Shown piece after piece: positions 8,496 to 16,849 of a DNA stretch of 64,000 bases. The stretch spans positions 1-64,000 of the forward strand of contig JAZNMP010000003.1 in NCBI GenBank assembly GCA_045579705.1. Direction: 5' to 3'. The position numbers were made by a program, and so were the translations under genes. The notes beneath the pieces were generated by a model. The model saw only the letters and a program-made list of their open reading frames with translations. It did no database searches and was not told where the DNA came from. The number at the start of each line of letters is the position of its first letter. Within the stretch, counting starts at the first letter, position 1. The DNA is from Lachnocurva sp045579705 (GTDB taxonomy: Bacteria > Bacillota > Clostridia > Lachnospirales > Lachnospiraceae).

Positions 8496-9692
8496 ATGTC
8501 AGGATCAGCCAAATTTCACCCAATAATCGAAGAGATTTACAACTATTTCAAGCTACCACTATCAGTGGTTTCCCAAAAAGGCAAATGTTCTTACTGCATT
8601 CCATCCAACAACCGTGAAATAGTTCCCGCCAGACATATATCAAACATCATTTCTGGCCTGAATCCTGCTCTCTTTGAGTCCATGGTTCCATATGTGAAGG
8701 TCACACCTTACGATTCCTATCTCGGAATCATTCCACTTTCGACCCACGATTATCTCATCGTAGGGCCGGCTTTCACCAGACCTTTTTCCCTGTCGCGTGT
8801 CATAAAATTTAAGAAAGAGTATATGACCGAGGACGAAATCCTCACGATCGACCAAGCAACAAAGCGCTCCCCTATCATCGACGAGAAATACTTTGCCGAA
8901 GTAATGTCCAGTATCATAATGCTGCTATACTACACACGTGTTGATGCGGAAACCATCCTGCAGCGAAACGAGATTCCTCATGAGAAAAAGACTTACTACG
9001 ATGCCGCAAACATCATCGAATCCGATTACAAAACGCTCCTCCTGTTTGAGTCCCGCGTCGAGTCCGCCGTTCAAACCGGAAACCTCACCGAACTCACAAA
9101 ACTCTGGGAAGGCTTCCGTCTCCACATCCGCGACCGCCATGAAGAGTATATGTACTACGAGCATCACCTGATGATACCGCTCCTCTCCTCGGCACGCCGC
9201 GCAGCACTATGCACCTCTGCACCAAAGGAAGAAATCATCCAGATCTTCCACTCCTGTATTTCAAAGATAGCCGGTGGTGAGTCACTCACTATGAACTCAA
9301 AAGTCATCGAACAGGGGACTTATTCTCTATGTAAGCTGGTTAAAAAAAGTCAGAATTTCCAGTTTCACACTGACATCTGCATCACGTGCGAGAACTATAT
9401 CGACGATCATATTTCAGAAAAAATCACCGCAGCGGACATAGCTCGCCACTGCGGTGTTGATAGAAGTTTGATATTTGATATTTTTAGAAAAAATTATGAC
9501 CTAAGCCTGACAGAATACATCCAACAGACACGTATCCGTCGTGCGAAGGTACTGCTCATCCATTCGCGTGCCTCCATCGCGGAGATTGCTGCTTCACTCG
9601 GGTTCGGAAGCGCCTCCTACTTCTCAAAGCTGTTCCAGTCCTACTGCAACTGCACTCCGACTGCGTACAAGCGGAAGCACATCAACGGTTGA
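8496..9692 (+). CDS. AraC-family transcriptional regulator
   Basis: 398 residues. About 280 N-terminal residues form a sensory region without a signature I can name. The last 100 residues hold the paired helix-turn-helix motifs of AraC proteins (ITAADIARHCGVDRSLIFDIFRK, interrupted here only for description, and SIAEIAASLGFGSASYFSKLF). It starts 122 bases from the divergent oxidoreductase start and probably activates it in response to an unidentified small molecule. Its last 11 bases overlap the end of the convergent ion-channel gene. GC content is slightly higher toward the 3' end. Confidence 0.88.
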   Translation: MSGSAKFHPIIEEIYNYFKLPLSVVSQKGKCSYCIPSNNREIVPARHISNIISGLNPALFESMVPYVKVTPYDSYLGIIPLSTHDYLIVGPAFTRPFSLSRVIKFKKEYMTEDEILTIDQATKRSPIIDEKYFAEVMSSIIMLLYYTRVDAETILQRNEIPHEKKTYYDAANIIESDYKTLLLFESRVESAVQTGNLTELTKLWEGFRLHIRDRHEEYMYYEHHLMIPLLSSARRAALCTSAPKEEIIQIFHSCISKIAGGESLTMNSKVIEQGTYSLCKLVKKSQNFQFHTDICITCENYIDDHISEKITAADIARHCGVDRSLIFDIFRKNYDLSLTEYIQQTRIRRAKVLLIHSRASIAEIAASLGFGSASYFSKLFQSYCNCTPTAYKRKHING

Positions 9693-10641
9693 TCTTTCCT
9701 TCCCAAACTGCGAGAGCATCGTGCATCTCAACTATATATTTGTCATTCGGCTGGATCAGGACATCGCCTCTCTTTACGAGAACTATATGTATACCGAATT
9801 CATCCAGAACTTCCGCTATACTGAGTCCTATCCATCTGCTGTCGATGTCTACGACTACAGTCTGCAAGTTTATATCGAGAGAATCCGCGCTGCTCTGCGC
9901 CTTATGATACTGCTCTACGAAACCTGCAGAAATGATACCTGTAGGGATAGCAACAACTCCGACTCCGAGGAAGGCTATGCAAATAGCCATTATTTTTCCG
10001 ACCAGAGTGATCGGATAAACATCTCCATAACCGATGGTGAGAAGCGTCGAAACACTCCACCAGATTCCATCGAAAGCATTTGAGAAATTCTCAGGCTGCG
10101 CAGGATTCTCTGCGCTATACATGCATATCGAAGAAGCCAACATGAGAACCGCGATGATAAACATCGAAGACAGAATCTGGTTCTTCTTCTCATAGAGTAC
10201 AGATGTAATGACATTAAAGGAATCGACATTTGGATTGATTCGAAACAGGTTAAAGATACGAACCACTCGAAGCAATCTGAATGCGACGAAGCCACTCATG
10301 AAGAAGAATGGCAGGATCGTAAACAAATCGACTATGCCATCGTACGATATAACGAATTTAAACACCGCCTTCGGGCGACTTTCCTCCGGGAAGAGGTAGT
10401 TCGCCGTCCAGATTCTAAGAGCATATTCCAAGCAAAAGATGAGCATCGTAACCAGCTCGATAATATCAAAGATTCCTTCATATCGCTTCAAACTCTGAAA
10501 AGTCTCCATAACCATAACTGCGATATTTAAGATTATCGTCGCCACAATAAAGTAATCGAACAGGCGGCTTACGATATCGGAGCGGTTTCCGATCTGTATG
10601 ATATCAAATATTCTCTTCTTCAAACTAATCTGTTTATCCAA
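9682..10641 (-). CDS. Voltage-gated-type potassium channel with C-terminal regulatory domain
   Basis: 319 residues if translation begins at the TTG at 10641, which has AGGGGAG seven bases upstream; a second in-frame TTG six codons earlier lacks a site. The protein has six predicted membrane segments in the ion-transport fold, an arginine-bearing S4-like segment (FRLLRVVRIFNLFR), a pore helix, and the selectivity filter TIGYGD. The last 65 residues resemble an RCK_C/TrkA-C ligand-binding domain. It lies 20 bases after rsmE and is probably cotranscribed. A role in membrane-potential or K+ control is inferred. Its end overlaps the convergent AraC gene. Confidence 0.88.
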   Translation of the reverse strand: MDKQISLKKRIFDIIQIGNRSDIVSRLFDYFIVATIILNIAVMVMETFQSLKRYEGIFDIIELVTMLIFCLEYALRIWTANYLFPEESRPKAVFKFVISYDGIVDLFTILPFFFMSGFVAFRLLRVVRIFNLFRINPNVDSFNVITSVLYEKKNQILSSMFIIAVLMLASSICMYSAENPAQPENFSNAFDGIWWSVSTLLTIGYGDVYPITLVGKIMAICIAFLGVGVVAIPTGIISAGFVEQYHKAQSSADSLDINLQTVVVDIDSRWIGLSIAEVLDEFGIHIVLVKRGDVLIQPNDKYIVEMHDALAVWEGKINR

Positions 10642-10661
10642 ATAAAACTCCCCTATCAAAT

Positions 10662-11396
10662 CTACATCATTTCAGAATGAAGCATCAGCATGGCAACTGT
10701 AGTAATCGCAGCTGTTTCCGTTCTCAAGATTCTCTTTCCGAGCGAGATAATCTCAGCATCCTGCGACTTCTCGATTTCCTCAGGCGCGAATCCACCCTCC
10801 GGTCCGATAAATACGCTCACGCTCGTGCCCGGTTTAATCTTCTCCAAAGCCGCTTTCGTAGCCTTCATTCCATCTTCATTCTCATAAGGCAGTAAGATCA
10901 CGTCCGAAATCTCGCGTGCATACTCGAGCGCATCCTCGTATTTCATTACTTCGTGTACATTTGGAACGATACTGCGTTTGCTCTGCTTTGCAGCACTTTC
11001 AGCCACCGCCTGGTAACGTTTAGTCTTCGACTCTTTCTTCTTATCATCGAGTTTGACTACACAGTTCTTCATCTCGACAGGTATGATTTCATACACCCCG
11101 AGCTCGACCGTCTTCTCGATAATGGTCTCAAACTTGCTTCCCTTTGGAAGCCCCTGAAACAGATAGATTCTGTTTTCGCTTTCTGTATCTTCGCTCTCGC
11201 ACTCGATATCAGCGACAACCCGGTCTTTTTCCACCTCAGAAACGGTCGCAAAGTAATTTTTTCCGCCGTGGACACTCACACGAATTCTCTCTCCCACCCG
11301 GATTCGAACTACACGAGACAGATGCTTCGCATCCTGCCCGAGCACGAGCACCTGATCTCTATCTATCTGATTTGCATCTACAAATATCTGTTGCAT
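10662..11396 (-). CDS. rsmE: 16S rRNA (uracil-1498-N3)-methyltransferase
   Basis: 244 residues, normal for RsmE. It has the N-terminal PUA-like RNA-binding part (DAKHLSRVVRIRVGERIRV) and the C-terminal SPOUT knot with VFIGPEGGFAPEEIE and LGKRILRTETAA, which bind S-adenosylmethionine. It methylates U1498 of 16S rRNA in the 30S subunit. It is first in a probable two-gene unit with the K+ channel. Confidence 0.95.
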   Translation of the reverse strand: MQQIFVDANQIDRDQVLVLGQDAKHLSRVVRIRVGERIRVSVHGGKNYFATVSEVEKDRVVADIECESEDTESENRIYLFQGLPKGSKFETIIEKTVELGVYEIIPVEMKNCVVKLDDKKKESKTKRYQAVAESAAKQSKRSIVPNVHEVMKYEDALEYAREISDVILLPYENEDGMKATKAALEKIKPGTSVSVFIGPEGGFAPEEIEKSQDAEIISLGKRILRTETAAITTVAMLMLHSEMM

Positions 11397-11496
11397 AAAT
11401 TCTCCATATTACTATATTTTTATTTTAATAGTTACCATATATGATTGATACTTCTCTAAATTCTGCGACAACTATTTGTATAAGTATAACATAAGA

Positions 11497-11547
11497 GAAA
11501 GGGGCTGTCGCACTAGATGATTAAATCATCTGGGCGAGGCCCCTTTC
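11497..11547 (-). terminator. Hairpin terminator after the MerR gene
   Basis: GAAAGGGGC (11497-11505) and GCCCCTTTC (11539-11547) pair, with an inner AGATGATTAAATCATCT palindrome. It lies between the end of the MerR gene and the start of rsmE. The minus-strand tail is T-rich but not a pure run. Confidence 0.65.
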
Positions 11548-11578
11548 GAGTCTCCATGTCCCTTTCCTCTCGATTTCC

Positions 11579-12391
11579 CTACTTCGCCTTAAACATCCAG
11601 AAATGATTTTTGCCATCCTCCGTGTCAGTCACATTACACCCCAGATTCCGATTTTCACCTCTTGCGTATTTTGCCAAAAGCACACCCAGCATGGTGTTAG
11701 CAAATCCGGTCTCCTTCTTTTCCTCGTTTACCTTAAAAAGCAAGGCATACTCTGTATTACTCTCCAATCTCGGCATTTCACTCAGGAAATCTTTGACATG
11801 CTCCCAACCGTGAACCTCGTAAAGCATCTCATAATGTGGATCCTTCAGAAAATCAATTTCTTCTTCCGGCTCAAGCTCCTCTCCATCCGGATATCCCGTC
11901 AAAGAAAAGTTTGCATCATCTTCATTTCGAATAAGATCATCAAAGAATGCATTCACGTTTCCGATAACCTTATCTTCGTAAAACTCCTTATCCACACCAA
12001 ACTCTTCTCTTGGGTCGTACTCCATCAAAGCCTTCGTAATCTGCTCCCGCCATGTTTCAATTCGTTTTTCCATAGTTGTCATTTCGTACTGATATGACTG
12101 CTGAATTCTCTTGATATTCCGAAGTCTGGACTTCGCCTCCTTGATTTTCTCCTCAAATGCAGAATAAATCTCCTCATTCGAAGCATCTGATAAGCCACGA
12201 ATTTCTTCGATAGTAAAGCCTGCCGTCTGCAAATTTTTTATTTTGACAAAATCTAAAGCTTGCTCCTCCTCATAATACCGATACCCTGTCCATGAATCCA
12301 CTTTAACCGGTTTCAGAAGTTCCATACGATCATAGTATCGCAAGGTCTGAGGATTACATCCACACAATCGTGCAAATTCTTTAATCGTCAT
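11579..12391 (-). CDS. MerR-family transcriptional regulator
   Basis: 270 residues. The N-terminal winged helix is standard MerR (TIKEFARLCGCNPQTLRYYDRMELLKP, split here as start and end of the helix region), followed by the dimerisation coiled coil to about residue 120. The C-terminal 150 residues are an acidic effector region of unknown ligand with no GyrI-like signature that I can see. The gene is preceded by a promoter of the MerR-regulated kind with its dyad, so it probably controls itself. Whether it also acts on the upstream feoAB unit is not shown. Confidence 0.9.
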   Translation of the reverse strand: MTIKEFARLCGCNPQTLRYYDRMELLKPVKVDSWTGYRYYEEEQALDFVKIKNLQTAGFTIEEIRGLSDASNEEIYSAFEEKIKEAKSRLRNIKRIQQSYQYEMTTMEKRIETWREQITKALMEYDPREEFGVDKEFYEDKVIGNVNAFFDDLIRNEDDANFSLTGYPDGEELEPEEEIDFLKDPHYEMLYEVHGWEHVKDFLSEMPRLESNTEYALLFKVNEEKKETGFANTMLGVLLAKYARGENRNLGCNVTDTEDGKNHFWMFKAK

Positions 12392-12415
12392 ATCGCACCT
12401 CTCCTTTCCAAAACC

Positions 12416-12446
12416 GTTATATCATTGCAGTGCACTGTAAGGTCAA
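12416..12446 (-). promoter_or_regulatory. MerR-type promoter with 19-bp spacer and dyad operator
   Basis: On the minus strand TTGACC (12446-12441) and TATAAC (12421-12416) are separated by 19 bases in place of 17. The spacer is filled by the dyad TTACAGTGCACTGCAA (12440-12425). A stretched spacer holding the operator is the hallmark of MerR activation by DNA distortion. It sits between the feoB stop and the MerR start. Confidence 0.85.
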
Positions 12447-12451
12447 CACCT

Positions 12452-14839
12452 TTATACAAATAACACACCAACACTATGTACAAATAAAGTCACAACCCAG
12501 GCCAAACCACACTGCCAGAGGACTACACAAATAGCCCACTTTGGTCCCATCTCACGTTTGATTGAAGCGATAGCTGCTACACAAGGAGTGTAAAGCAGTG
12601 AGAACACCAGGAGACACGCTGCAGTCAAAGTTGAAATCGCACCCGATACACCGGCTGCACCAGCGGAAGAACCAAAGAGTACTTCCATAACTGATACCAC
12701 GCTTTCCTTTGCCATAAATCCAGAAATCAGAGAAGTACAGATTCTCCAATCTCCGAGTCCTATAGGTCTAAACAGTGGCACCAACCATCCGGAAATCATC
12801 GCGAGGATACTGTCCTTCTGGTCTGTTACCAGATTCATATGTAAATCAAAACTCTGTAATACCCAAACGATTACTGTCGCCAGGAAGATTACTGTAAAAG
12901 CTCTCTGCAAGAAATCTTTTGCCTTCTCCCACAAAAGCTGAATTACGTTTCTCGCACTTGGAAGTCTATAATTAGGAAGTTCCATCACAAAAGGCACTGC
13001 CTCGCCTCTGAAACGTACCTTCTTAAAAAATAAAGCCGCGAGAACTCCGAGGAAAATTCCCAGGAAATATAACCCCGTCAGGATTAACCATCTATGTTCC
13101 GGGAAAAAAGCTGCCACGAAAAATGTGTAAATCGGGAGCTTCGCCGTACAACTCATAAAAGGAGTTAGTAGAATCGTCATCTTTCTATCCCTGTCACTTG
13201 GAAGAGTTCTAGTCGACATAACTGCCGGAACTGTACATCCAAATCCGATTAGAAGCGGCACTATACTGCGACCTGAGAGACCTATCTTTCGAAGCATCTT
13301 GTCCATGAAAAAAGCAACTCTCGCGATATAACCGCTGTCCTCGAGAATCGAGAGGAAGAAGAACATCGTCACGATGATAGGCAGGAAGCTTAATACTCCT
13401 CCTACACCTTCGAATATTCCTCCGATCACCAGCCCATGAACCGCCGGATTAACATGCGAAGCTGTGAGTGCTCTATCTGTCATATCCGAAAGCGCACCGA
13501 TTCCCATTTCCAGAAGGCCCTGGAGCCAGGCTCCGATGACATTAAATGTCAAGAAGAATACTGCTGCCATGACGAGTACGAATATCGGGATAGCAGTGTA
13601 CTTTCCAGTAAGCCATCTGTCGATTCTCTGACTGCGGATATGTTCCTTGCTCTCGCGTGGTTTGGTAACGCATTCCTTGCAGACTTTTTCGATAAACGCA
13701 AATCTCATATCCGCCATAGCGGCGCTTCTATCGAGGCCACGTTCTTTCTCCATCTGCTTTGTGATATGTGAAAGTGCCTCAATCTCGTTTTCGTCCAGTT
13801 TGAGCGCACGTATAATTCTATCGTCATTCTCAATGACTTTCGTAGCTGCAAAGCGAACTGGAATTCCAGCGCGGATAGCGTGATCCTCAATCAGATGAAT
13901 CACTGCATGGATGCAACGGTGAACCGCGCCACCATTGTCCTTCTCATCGCAGAAGTCCTCAACTTCAGGACATTCCTGATAATGTGCGATATGCATCGCA
14001 TGCGCTACCAACTCATCGATCCCTTCGTTCTTTGCGGCTGAAATAGGCACAACTGGGACGCCCAACATTTTTTCCATACGGTTGATGTCAACAGATCCAC
14101 CATTTCCACGAAGTTCATCCATCATATTTAAAGCGACGACCATAGGTATCTTCATCTCGAGAAGCTGCATAGTCAGATAGAGATTTCTCTCGATATTCGT
14201 CGCATCTACGATATTTATGATAGCCTTAGGCTTCTGCTGAAGCACGAAGTCACGGCTCACCAGTTCCTCACTGGAATAAGGTGACATAGAGTAGATTCCC
14301 GGCAAATCCGTAATCAAAGTATTCTCATGGCCACGAATCACGCCGTCTTTTCTATCTACCGTAACACCCGGAAAATTTCCCACGTGCTGGTTTGCGCCAG
14401 TCAGCTGATTAAACAAGGTAGTCTTTCCGCAATTCTGGTTTCCAACCAAAGCATAGGTCAGAGTCTCTCCCTCAGGCAGAGGATTTCCGCTACCCTTTAT
14501 ATGGTACTTTCCATCTTCTCCGAGACCAGGGTGCTCGATGTCATGCTTTACATTTGAAACTGCAGTTTTTTTCTCCTGCTTACGTGTTTCCTCCTTAGAA
14601 TTATCTTCCAACAATTCCACCACGCTGGCTTCTATCTGCGCCGCATCATCCAGACGAAGTGTCAGTTCATAACCATGAATCCTAAACTCCATCGGGTCCC
14701 CCATCGGTGCAAATCTAACCAATGTCACTGTCGCCCCTGGAATAACTCCCATATCGAGGAAGTGCTGTCTCAGCGCGCCCTCTCCGCCGACCGCTTCTAC
14801 CCTGGCCGACTGCCCTATCTTTAAATCCTTTAATGTCAT
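12452..14839 (-). CDS. feoB: Fused FeoA-FeoB ferrous iron transporter
   Basis: 795 residues. Residues 1-75 are a FeoA SH3-like domain (LGQ-type start, HFLDMGVIPGATV). A charged linker follows, then the FeoB G domain with G1 GNQNCGKTT near 133, G3 DLPG and G4 NMMD, and a membrane domain with Gate motifs including SGRSIVPLLIGFGCTVPAVMS, here noted as the first Gate. FeoB imports Fe2+ across the membrane. It starts 9 bases after the flavodoxin-like gene and lies in the same orientation as padR, suggesting a padR-flavodoxin-feoAB unit. No FeoC-like gene is adjacent. Confidence 0.95.
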   Translation of the reverse strand: MTLKDLKIGQSARVEAVGGEGALRQHFLDMGVIPGATVTLVRFAPMGDPMEFRIHGYELTLRLDDAAQIEASVVELLEDNSKEETRKQEKKTAVSNVKHDIEHPGLGEDGKYHIKGSGNPLPEGETLTYALVGNQNCGKTTLFNQLTGANQHVGNFPGVTVDRKDGVIRGHENTLITDLPGIYSMSPYSSEELVSRDFVLQQKPKAIINIVDATNIERNLYLTMQLLEMKIPMVVALNMMDELRGNGGSVDINRMEKMLGVPVVPISAAKNEGIDELVAHAMHIAHYQECPEVEDFCDEKDNGGAVHRCIHAVIHLIEDHAIRAGIPVRFAATKVIENDDRIIRALKLDENEIEALSHITKQMEKERGLDRSAAMADMRFAFIEKVCKECVTKPRESKEHIRSQRIDRWLTGKYTAIPIFVLVMAAVFFLTFNVIGAWLQGLLEMGIGALSDMTDRALTASHVNPAVHGLVIGGIFEGVGGVLSFLPIIVTMFFFLSILEDSGYIARVAFFMDKMLRKIGLSGRSIVPLLIGFGCTVPAVMSTRTLPSDRDRKMTILLTPFMSCTAKLPIYTFFVAAFFPEHRWLILTGLYFLGIFLGVLAALFFKKVRFRGEAVPFVMELPNYRLPSARNVIQLLWEKAKDFLQRAFTVIFLATVIVWVLQSFDLHMNLVTDQKDSILAMISGWLVPLFRPIGLGDWRICTSLISGFMAKESVVSVMEVLFGSSAGAAGVSGAISTLTAACLLVFSLLYTPCVAAIASIKREMGPKWAICVVLWQCGLAWVVTLFVHSVGVLFV

Positions 14840-14848
14840 TGTCCCGCA

Positions 14849-15469
14849 TTACTCCCTAATAAAATTAGTAGAAACCTGCTCTTCCTTTGCCGGAAGGCCA
14901 AATTCTTTCTTTCCAAGTTCGATACTCTTCATCAGGAAAGTCATATTTCGAGCAAGTGTTCTCATAGTCTGAAGGCCTTCTAAATCAAGCTTTGCCTGAC
15001 CTTTTGATGTTCCGTGTACGCTGTTCCAATACTGACTGGAAGCCACCGGCATACCGCTGATTGTAAAATACTTGTTCAACACATCAAAAGTAGCTGAACA
15101 TCCTCCACGTCTTGCAACAACCACGCTCGCGCCGACCTTCATCGTCTTATCAAAACCTGAGCTGTAGAACAATCTATCGAGACAAGCGATCAGAGTCGCA
15201 TTAGGTGAAGCATAATAAACCGGCGAAGCTACAACCAAACCATCCGCCGCCTCGAATTTCACAGCTATTTCATTTACGATATCATCAATCGCGCATTTTC
15301 CAGTCTTCGCGCAACTTCCGCAGGAAACGCATCCTCTGATATCCATCTTTCCAAGCTGAATCACTTCAGTTTCAATTCCACCTTCGGAAAAAACCTGCAC
15401 CAATTCATCAACTGCCACACTGGTATTTCCTCCTACTCTCGAGCTACCATTCAAAATCAACACTTTCAT
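14849..15469 (-). CDS. Flavodoxin-fold NAD(P)H-dependent FMN reductase-family protein
   Basis: 206 residues from the ATG at 15469, which is preceded by GAGAGG; the in-frame ATG eight codons upstream would place that site inside the coding region. It has the iron-sulfur flavoprotein-like pattern: LNGSSRVGGNTS FMN-phosphate loop, then the CVSCGSCAKTGKC cluster, then the SPVYYASPNA loop. The cysteine pattern suggests a bound [4Fe-4S] cluster and electron transfer. It sits between padR and feoAB, so it may supply reduced iron or respond to phenolic compounds. Confidence 0.85.
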   Translation of the reverse strand: MKVLILNGSSRVGGNTSVAVDELVQVFSEGGIETEVIQLGKMDIRGCVSCGSCAKTGKCAIDDIVNEIAVKFEAADGLVVASPVYYASPNATLIACLDRLFYSSGFDKTMKVGASVVVARRGGCSATFDVLNKYFTISGMPVASSQYWNSVHGTSKGQAKLDLEGLQTMRTLARNMTFLMKSIELGKKEFGLPAKEEQVSTNFIRE

Positions 15470-15505
15470 AGCGCACCTCTCTCTCCACAACATTCAGCAT
15501 AATAA

Positions 15506-16045
15506 CTAGTCTCTCTCTATAATTCCCTCAAGCCAGGAAACATATTCCTGTTCTCTTTGTATAGCATGTTCTAATATCAAATAATGTCCATAATTTTCAT
15601 TTCTAGACTTCTTTGTTTTAAAGAGCAATTCTCGTCTTTCTAACAAATGAGTTAATTTCTCCTTACGCAAACGAAACTGCTCGTTAAGCAAGCCCCTAAG
15701 TCTAGGGTCGTCTTTTTTCTTAATAAAATAGAGTTTAAGCACGAACTCATCTTTGTTAACGCTGAGCATATCATAATAACTCTCCAGCCAATCCTTAAGC
15801 CTCTCCTGGCCTTTGCTGGTGATTCGATAGTAGGTCTTCTCAATCTTGTTCCCAAAGAATCCCGTTTCCGCGACGATCTCATCTTCCGCAACCAGACGTT
15901 TAAGTTCGAGATAAATCTGACTGTGCTTTACACTCCAGAATTCGCCTATTTCTGTTTCAAATTCTTTCTTTAAATCATACCCCGTTTTCGGCTCTATATT
16001 TATCAATCCCAAAAGTATCATGGGGAGCAAATTCTTCTGTGCCAT
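15506..16045 (-). CDS. padR: PadR-family transcriptional repressor
   Basis: 179 residues, the normal size. The N-terminal winged helix (ILLGLINIEPKTGYDLKK) and the C-terminal dimerising helices are clear. PadR represses phenolic acid decarboxylase and is released by p-coumaric or ferulic acid. It is divergent from padC, with two matching dyads between them, so the pairing is strong. It is also the first gene of a leftward unit that continues into the flavodoxin-like gene and feoAB. Confidence 0.9.
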   Translation of the reverse strand: MAQKNLLPMILLGLINIEPKTGYDLKKEFETEIGEFWSVKHSQIYLELKRLVAEDEIVAETGFFGNKIEKTYYRITSKGQERLKDWLESYYDMLSVNKDEFVLKLYFIKKKDDPRLRGLLNEQFRLRKEKLTHLLERRELLFKTKKSRNENYGHYLILEHAIQREQEYVSWLEGIIERD

Positions 16046-16066
16046 CTTCTACTCCATCACAAATAT

Positions 16067-16086
16067 ACATGAAATTAATTACATGT
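16067..16086. promoter_or_regulatory. PadR operator 1 (padR-proximal)
   Basis: A 20-base near-perfect dyad (ACATG, AATTAATT core, CATGT; only the two bases flanking the core break symmetry). It is 21 bases upstream of the padR start. PadR-type operators have ATGT/ACAT half sites about this far apart. Confidence 0.75.
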
Positions 16087-16134
16087 GCTTGACAAGTTCC
16101 GTTTATAAGTATAACATAAATGTCAGCTCAGTCG

Positions 16135-16188
16135 ACGTGTAAATAATTACACGTTGTTTTTGACATGGTTATATAAGTCAAATATCAT
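16135..16188 (+). promoter_or_regulatory. padC promoter with PadR operator 2
   Basis: ACGTGTAA and TTACACGT (16135-16154) form the second dyad. Six bases later TTGACA (16160-16165), a 17-base spacer and TATCAT (16183-16188) form the padC promoter. A repressor on the dyad would cover the upstream edge of the -35. Confidence 0.8.
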
Positions 16189-16215
16189 ATATTAAGATAT
16201 CGAAAGGAGAAAAAT

Positions 16216-16761
16216 ATGGCAAAGGAATTTAAAGAACTTTCTGATTTTATCGGAACACATTTCATTTACACATATGACAATGGATGGGAATATGAATGGT
16301 ACTGTAAGAATGACCACACTTGCTGCTACAGAATCCACGGCGGTATGGTTGCCGGTCGTTGGGTCACAGACCAGGAAATCAATTTATTCAAGATAGCTGA
16401 TGGCATCTACAAAGTTACATGGACAGAACCAACAGGTACAGACGTAGCTCTCGACTTCATGCCAAATGAAGGAAAGATCAACGGTGTAATCTTTTTCCCT
16501 AAATGGGTTCACGAACACCCTGAAATCACAGTTTGCTACCAGAACAAGCACATCGACAAGATGCACGAAGCACGCGAAAAATACGACACATACCCTAAAT
16601 ACGTCGTACCAGAATTTGCAACTATCACTTACATCGGTGACGCTGGAGTAGACAACGATGACGTAATCAACGAGACACCTTACGAAGGCATGACTGATGA
16701 CATTCGTGCTGGTAAATTCTACGACAGTGAGTACCATCACGTTTCCAGAAAAGCAGAGTAA
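16216..16761 (+). CDS. padC: Phenolic acid decarboxylase
   Basis: 181 residues, close to the family norm. It has the lipocalin-like barrel, with FIGTHFIYTYDNGWEYEWYCKN at the entrance (described by its ends: FIGTHFIYTYDNGWEYE) and the conserved AGRWVTDQ and FFPKWVHEHPE segments. The enzyme removes CO2 from p-coumaric, ferulic and caffeic acids to give vinyl phenols, detoxifying plant hydroxycinnamates. It is monocistronic, has an AAAGGAGA ribosome site, and is controlled from the padR intergenic region. Confidence 0.95.
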   Translation: MAKEFKELSDFIGTHFIYTYDNGWEYEWYCKNDHTCCYRIHGGMVAGRWVTDQEINLFKIADGIYKVTWTEPTGTDVALDFMPNEGKINGVIFFPKWVHEHPEITVCYQNKHIDKMHEAREKYDTYPKYVVPEFATITYIGDAGVDNDDVINETPYEGMTDDIRAGKFYDSEYHHVSRKAE

Positions 16762-16791
16762 TCCTTATAAATCAAATCACACAACACAAAA

Positions 16792-16819
16792 CCCCAGCAG
16801 CGCATCCGCGCTGCTGGGG
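16792..16819. terminator. Shared terminator between padC and the C69 peptidase gene
   Basis: CCCCAGCAGCGC and GCGCTGCTGGGG form a perfect 12-bp GC-rich stem with a 4-base loop. The minus-strand tail is TTTTGTGTT, so it clearly ends the leftward peptidase transcript. It also closes padC on the + strand. Confidence 0.85.
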
Positions 16820-16849
16820 GTCATCATTAATATCAATTCGTAAATTTAA

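Noticed and set aside
9541..10083. 180-codon + strand frame across the AraC end and channel gene
   Set aside because: It overlaps two well-supported genes and has no family features.
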